NCBI RefSeq assembly: GCF_003944715.1
Contig: NZ_RWIT01000001.1
Span: 1-64,000 of the forward strand
DNA from: Hymenobacter rigui
Lineage (GTDB): Bacteria; Bacteroidota; Bacteroidia; Cytophagales; Hymenobacteraceae
Direction of reading: 5' to 3'
Length of the DNA: 64,000 bases
Shown here one piece after another: positions 62,819-64,000 of the stretch. The notes under the pieces are model-generated. The model was not told where the DNA came from, searched no databases, and saw only the letters and a list, made by a program, of their open reading frames with translations. The position numbers were made by a program, and so were the translations under genes. How positions within the stretch are numbered: position 1 is the stretch's first letter; every line of letters begins with the position of its first letter.

Positions 62819-63982
62819 ATGCCGCTTACCGTTACCCCGCCGCCCCGTCCCCGTATCCGCTTTGATCGAAATGAGCTGGCGGGTGCGTTCGGTGATTTGG
62901 GTACCGATTTGCCCCTGCTCATCGGCATCATTGCGGCCTCCGGCATGGACAGCGCCGGGGTGCTGGTGATGTTCGGGCTGATGCAGGTGTTTTCGGGGCT
63001 GTGGTACGGGATGCCGATGCCGGTGCAGCCGCTCAAAGCGTTTGCCGCCCTGGTTATTGCCCAGAAAATTCCCGGCCGCATCATTTTCGGGGGCGGGCTG
63101 GCTATTGGAGTGAGCATGCTGCTGCTCTCCGTAACCGGGTTGATTGACGCCCTGGCCCGATTGGTGCCCAAGGCCGTTATCCGGGGCATTCAGTTTGGGC
63201 TGGCGTTGCAGCTGGCTACACTGGCGCTCAAAGAGTATGTGCCTGCCGATGGCGTGGCCGGGTTTGCGCTGGCGGCGGCGGCGTTTCTGGTAACGGTGGT
63301 GCTGCTGGGCAACCGGCGCTGGCCGGCCGCCCTGGCCGTGCTGGCATTGGGCGTCACCTATGGCCTGCTTTTCAAGCTGGATGTAGCTACTGCGCACCGG
63401 GCCATTGGCCTGCACCTGCCTGGCTGGCACGTACCGCAGTGGCCCGATATCCTGACCGGGGCCGTGCTGCTGGCGTTGCCCCAGATTCCGCTTTCCCTGG
63501 GCAACTCGGTACTGGCCACCCGGCAGGTGGTGGAAGATTATTTCCCGGAGCGGCCCCTTACGGTGCGGCAAATCAGCTTCACCTACGGCCTCATGAACCT
63601 GTTGAACCCGTTTCTGGGCGGGTTTCCGGTGTGCCACGGCTCGGGCGGCATGGTGGGGCACTACACGTTTGGGGGGCGCACGGGCGGCTCGGTGGTGTTG
63701 TATGGGGTGCTGTTTCTGGTGCTAGGCCTGGGGTTCAGCCAGGGTTTCCAACAGATTGTCCAGATTTTCCCGCTGCCCATTCTGGGGGTGCTACTGCTGT
63801 TTGAAGCCCTCACGCTGGCCACCCTGCTGCGCGATATTGCCGGCTCCCGCTCCGACTTATTGCTGGCATTGCTGGTGGGGCTGTTATGCAGCGGGCTGCC
63901 GTATGGATACCTGGTGGGCCTGCTGGTGGGCACGGCGCTGTACTATGCCATGCAGCGCGGTTGGGTAGGGCTGGGCAAGTAA
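62819..63982 (+). CDS. MOT1-type molybdate/sulfate transporter
   Basis: A 387-residue inner-membrane protein with about ten transmembrane helices, related to the SulP superfamily but lacking a STAS domain. It has the two MOT1 signatures: ELAGAFGDLGTDLPLLIG near the N-terminus and NPFLGGFPVCHGSGGMVGHY near residue 270. Further conserved parts are YGMPMPVQPLKAFAAL and LPQIPLSLGNSVLATRQVV. I use the ATG at 62819; the frame continues upstream but into the leader. MOT1 proteins import molybdate with high affinity, and the fdhD/FdhF/moeB neighbours fit this. The palindrome at 62622-62723 lies in its leader. Confidence 0.88.
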   Translation: MPLTVTPPPRPRIRFDRNELAGAFGDLGTDLPLLIGIIAASGMDSAGVLVMFGLMQVFSGLWYGMPMPVQPLKAFAALVIAQKIPGRIIFGGGLAIGVSMLLLSVTGLIDALARLVPKAVIRGIQFGLALQLATLALKEYVPADGVAGFALAAAAFLVTVVLLGNRRWPAALAVLALGVTYGLLFKLDVATAHRAIGLHLPGWHVPQWPDILTGAVLLALPQIPLSLGNSVLATRQVVEDYFPERPLTVRQISFTYGLMNLLNPFLGGFPVCHGSGGMVGHYTFGGRTGGSVVLYGVLFLVLGLGFSQGFQQIVQIFPLPILGVLLLFEALTLATLLRDIAGSRSDLLLALLVGLLCSGLPYGYLVGLLVGTALYYAMQRGWVGLGK

Positions 63983-64000
63983 GGAGCAGGCAAAAAATAG

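Overview
The window looks like a chromosomal segment of a high-GC member of the Bacteroidota, most likely a Hymenobacter-like Cytophagales. The signs are type IX secretion (T9SS) C-terminal sorting domains, TamL/TamB and DUF5686 proteins, gene starts without Shine-Dalgarno sequences, TAnnTTTG promoter boxes, and families of palindromic intergenic elements. There is no rRNA, CRISPR array, prophage or insertion sequence. The only RNA gene found is one initiator tRNA.

Layout. 1-2354: the start of a large secreted beta-helix protein, leftward and cut by the window edge. 2.5-9.4 kb: housekeeping genes, namely an EamA transporter, dusB, a CPBP membrane protease, cdsA, glutamate dehydrogenase and psd. 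9.5-14.4 kb: a RibD-type reductase, then a rightward three-gene set of a J-domain/pseudokinase protein, a VWA protein and a divergent adenylosuccinate-synthetase paralogue, followed by msrC and a DUF3850 protein. 14.8-25.9 kb: tRNA-fMet, a lipoprotein esterase, an Omp85 protein, hemW, small hydrolases and hypothetical proteins, a DUF5686 outer-membrane protein and a thioredoxin-reductase-like flavoprotein.

26.0-45.1 kb is an island of three giant leftward T9SS adhesins of about 1358, 2442 and 2323 residues. Two are built from DUF11 repeats and one from a beta-helix. 45.6-57.3 kb: a DPE2-like 4-alpha-glucanotransferase with two CBM20 domains, a small carboxypeptidase-regulatory-domain protein, and a tamB-tamL pair for outer-membrane assembly. 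57.3-64 kb is a molybdenum cluster: an FdhF/YdeP-type molybdoenzyme, a small partner protein, fdhD, a MoeB-rhodanese fusion and a MOT1-type molybdate transporter. Together these would import molybdate, support cofactor handling and mature the enzyme.

The best candidate for an undescribed system is the J-domain/pseudokinase, VWA and PurA-like set at 10.3-13.5 kb. A second theme is long, nearly perfect palindromes between genes. Several share a GTCATnCTGAGCG-type core, and a different short palindromic element appears to be translated inside the N-terminus of TamL.
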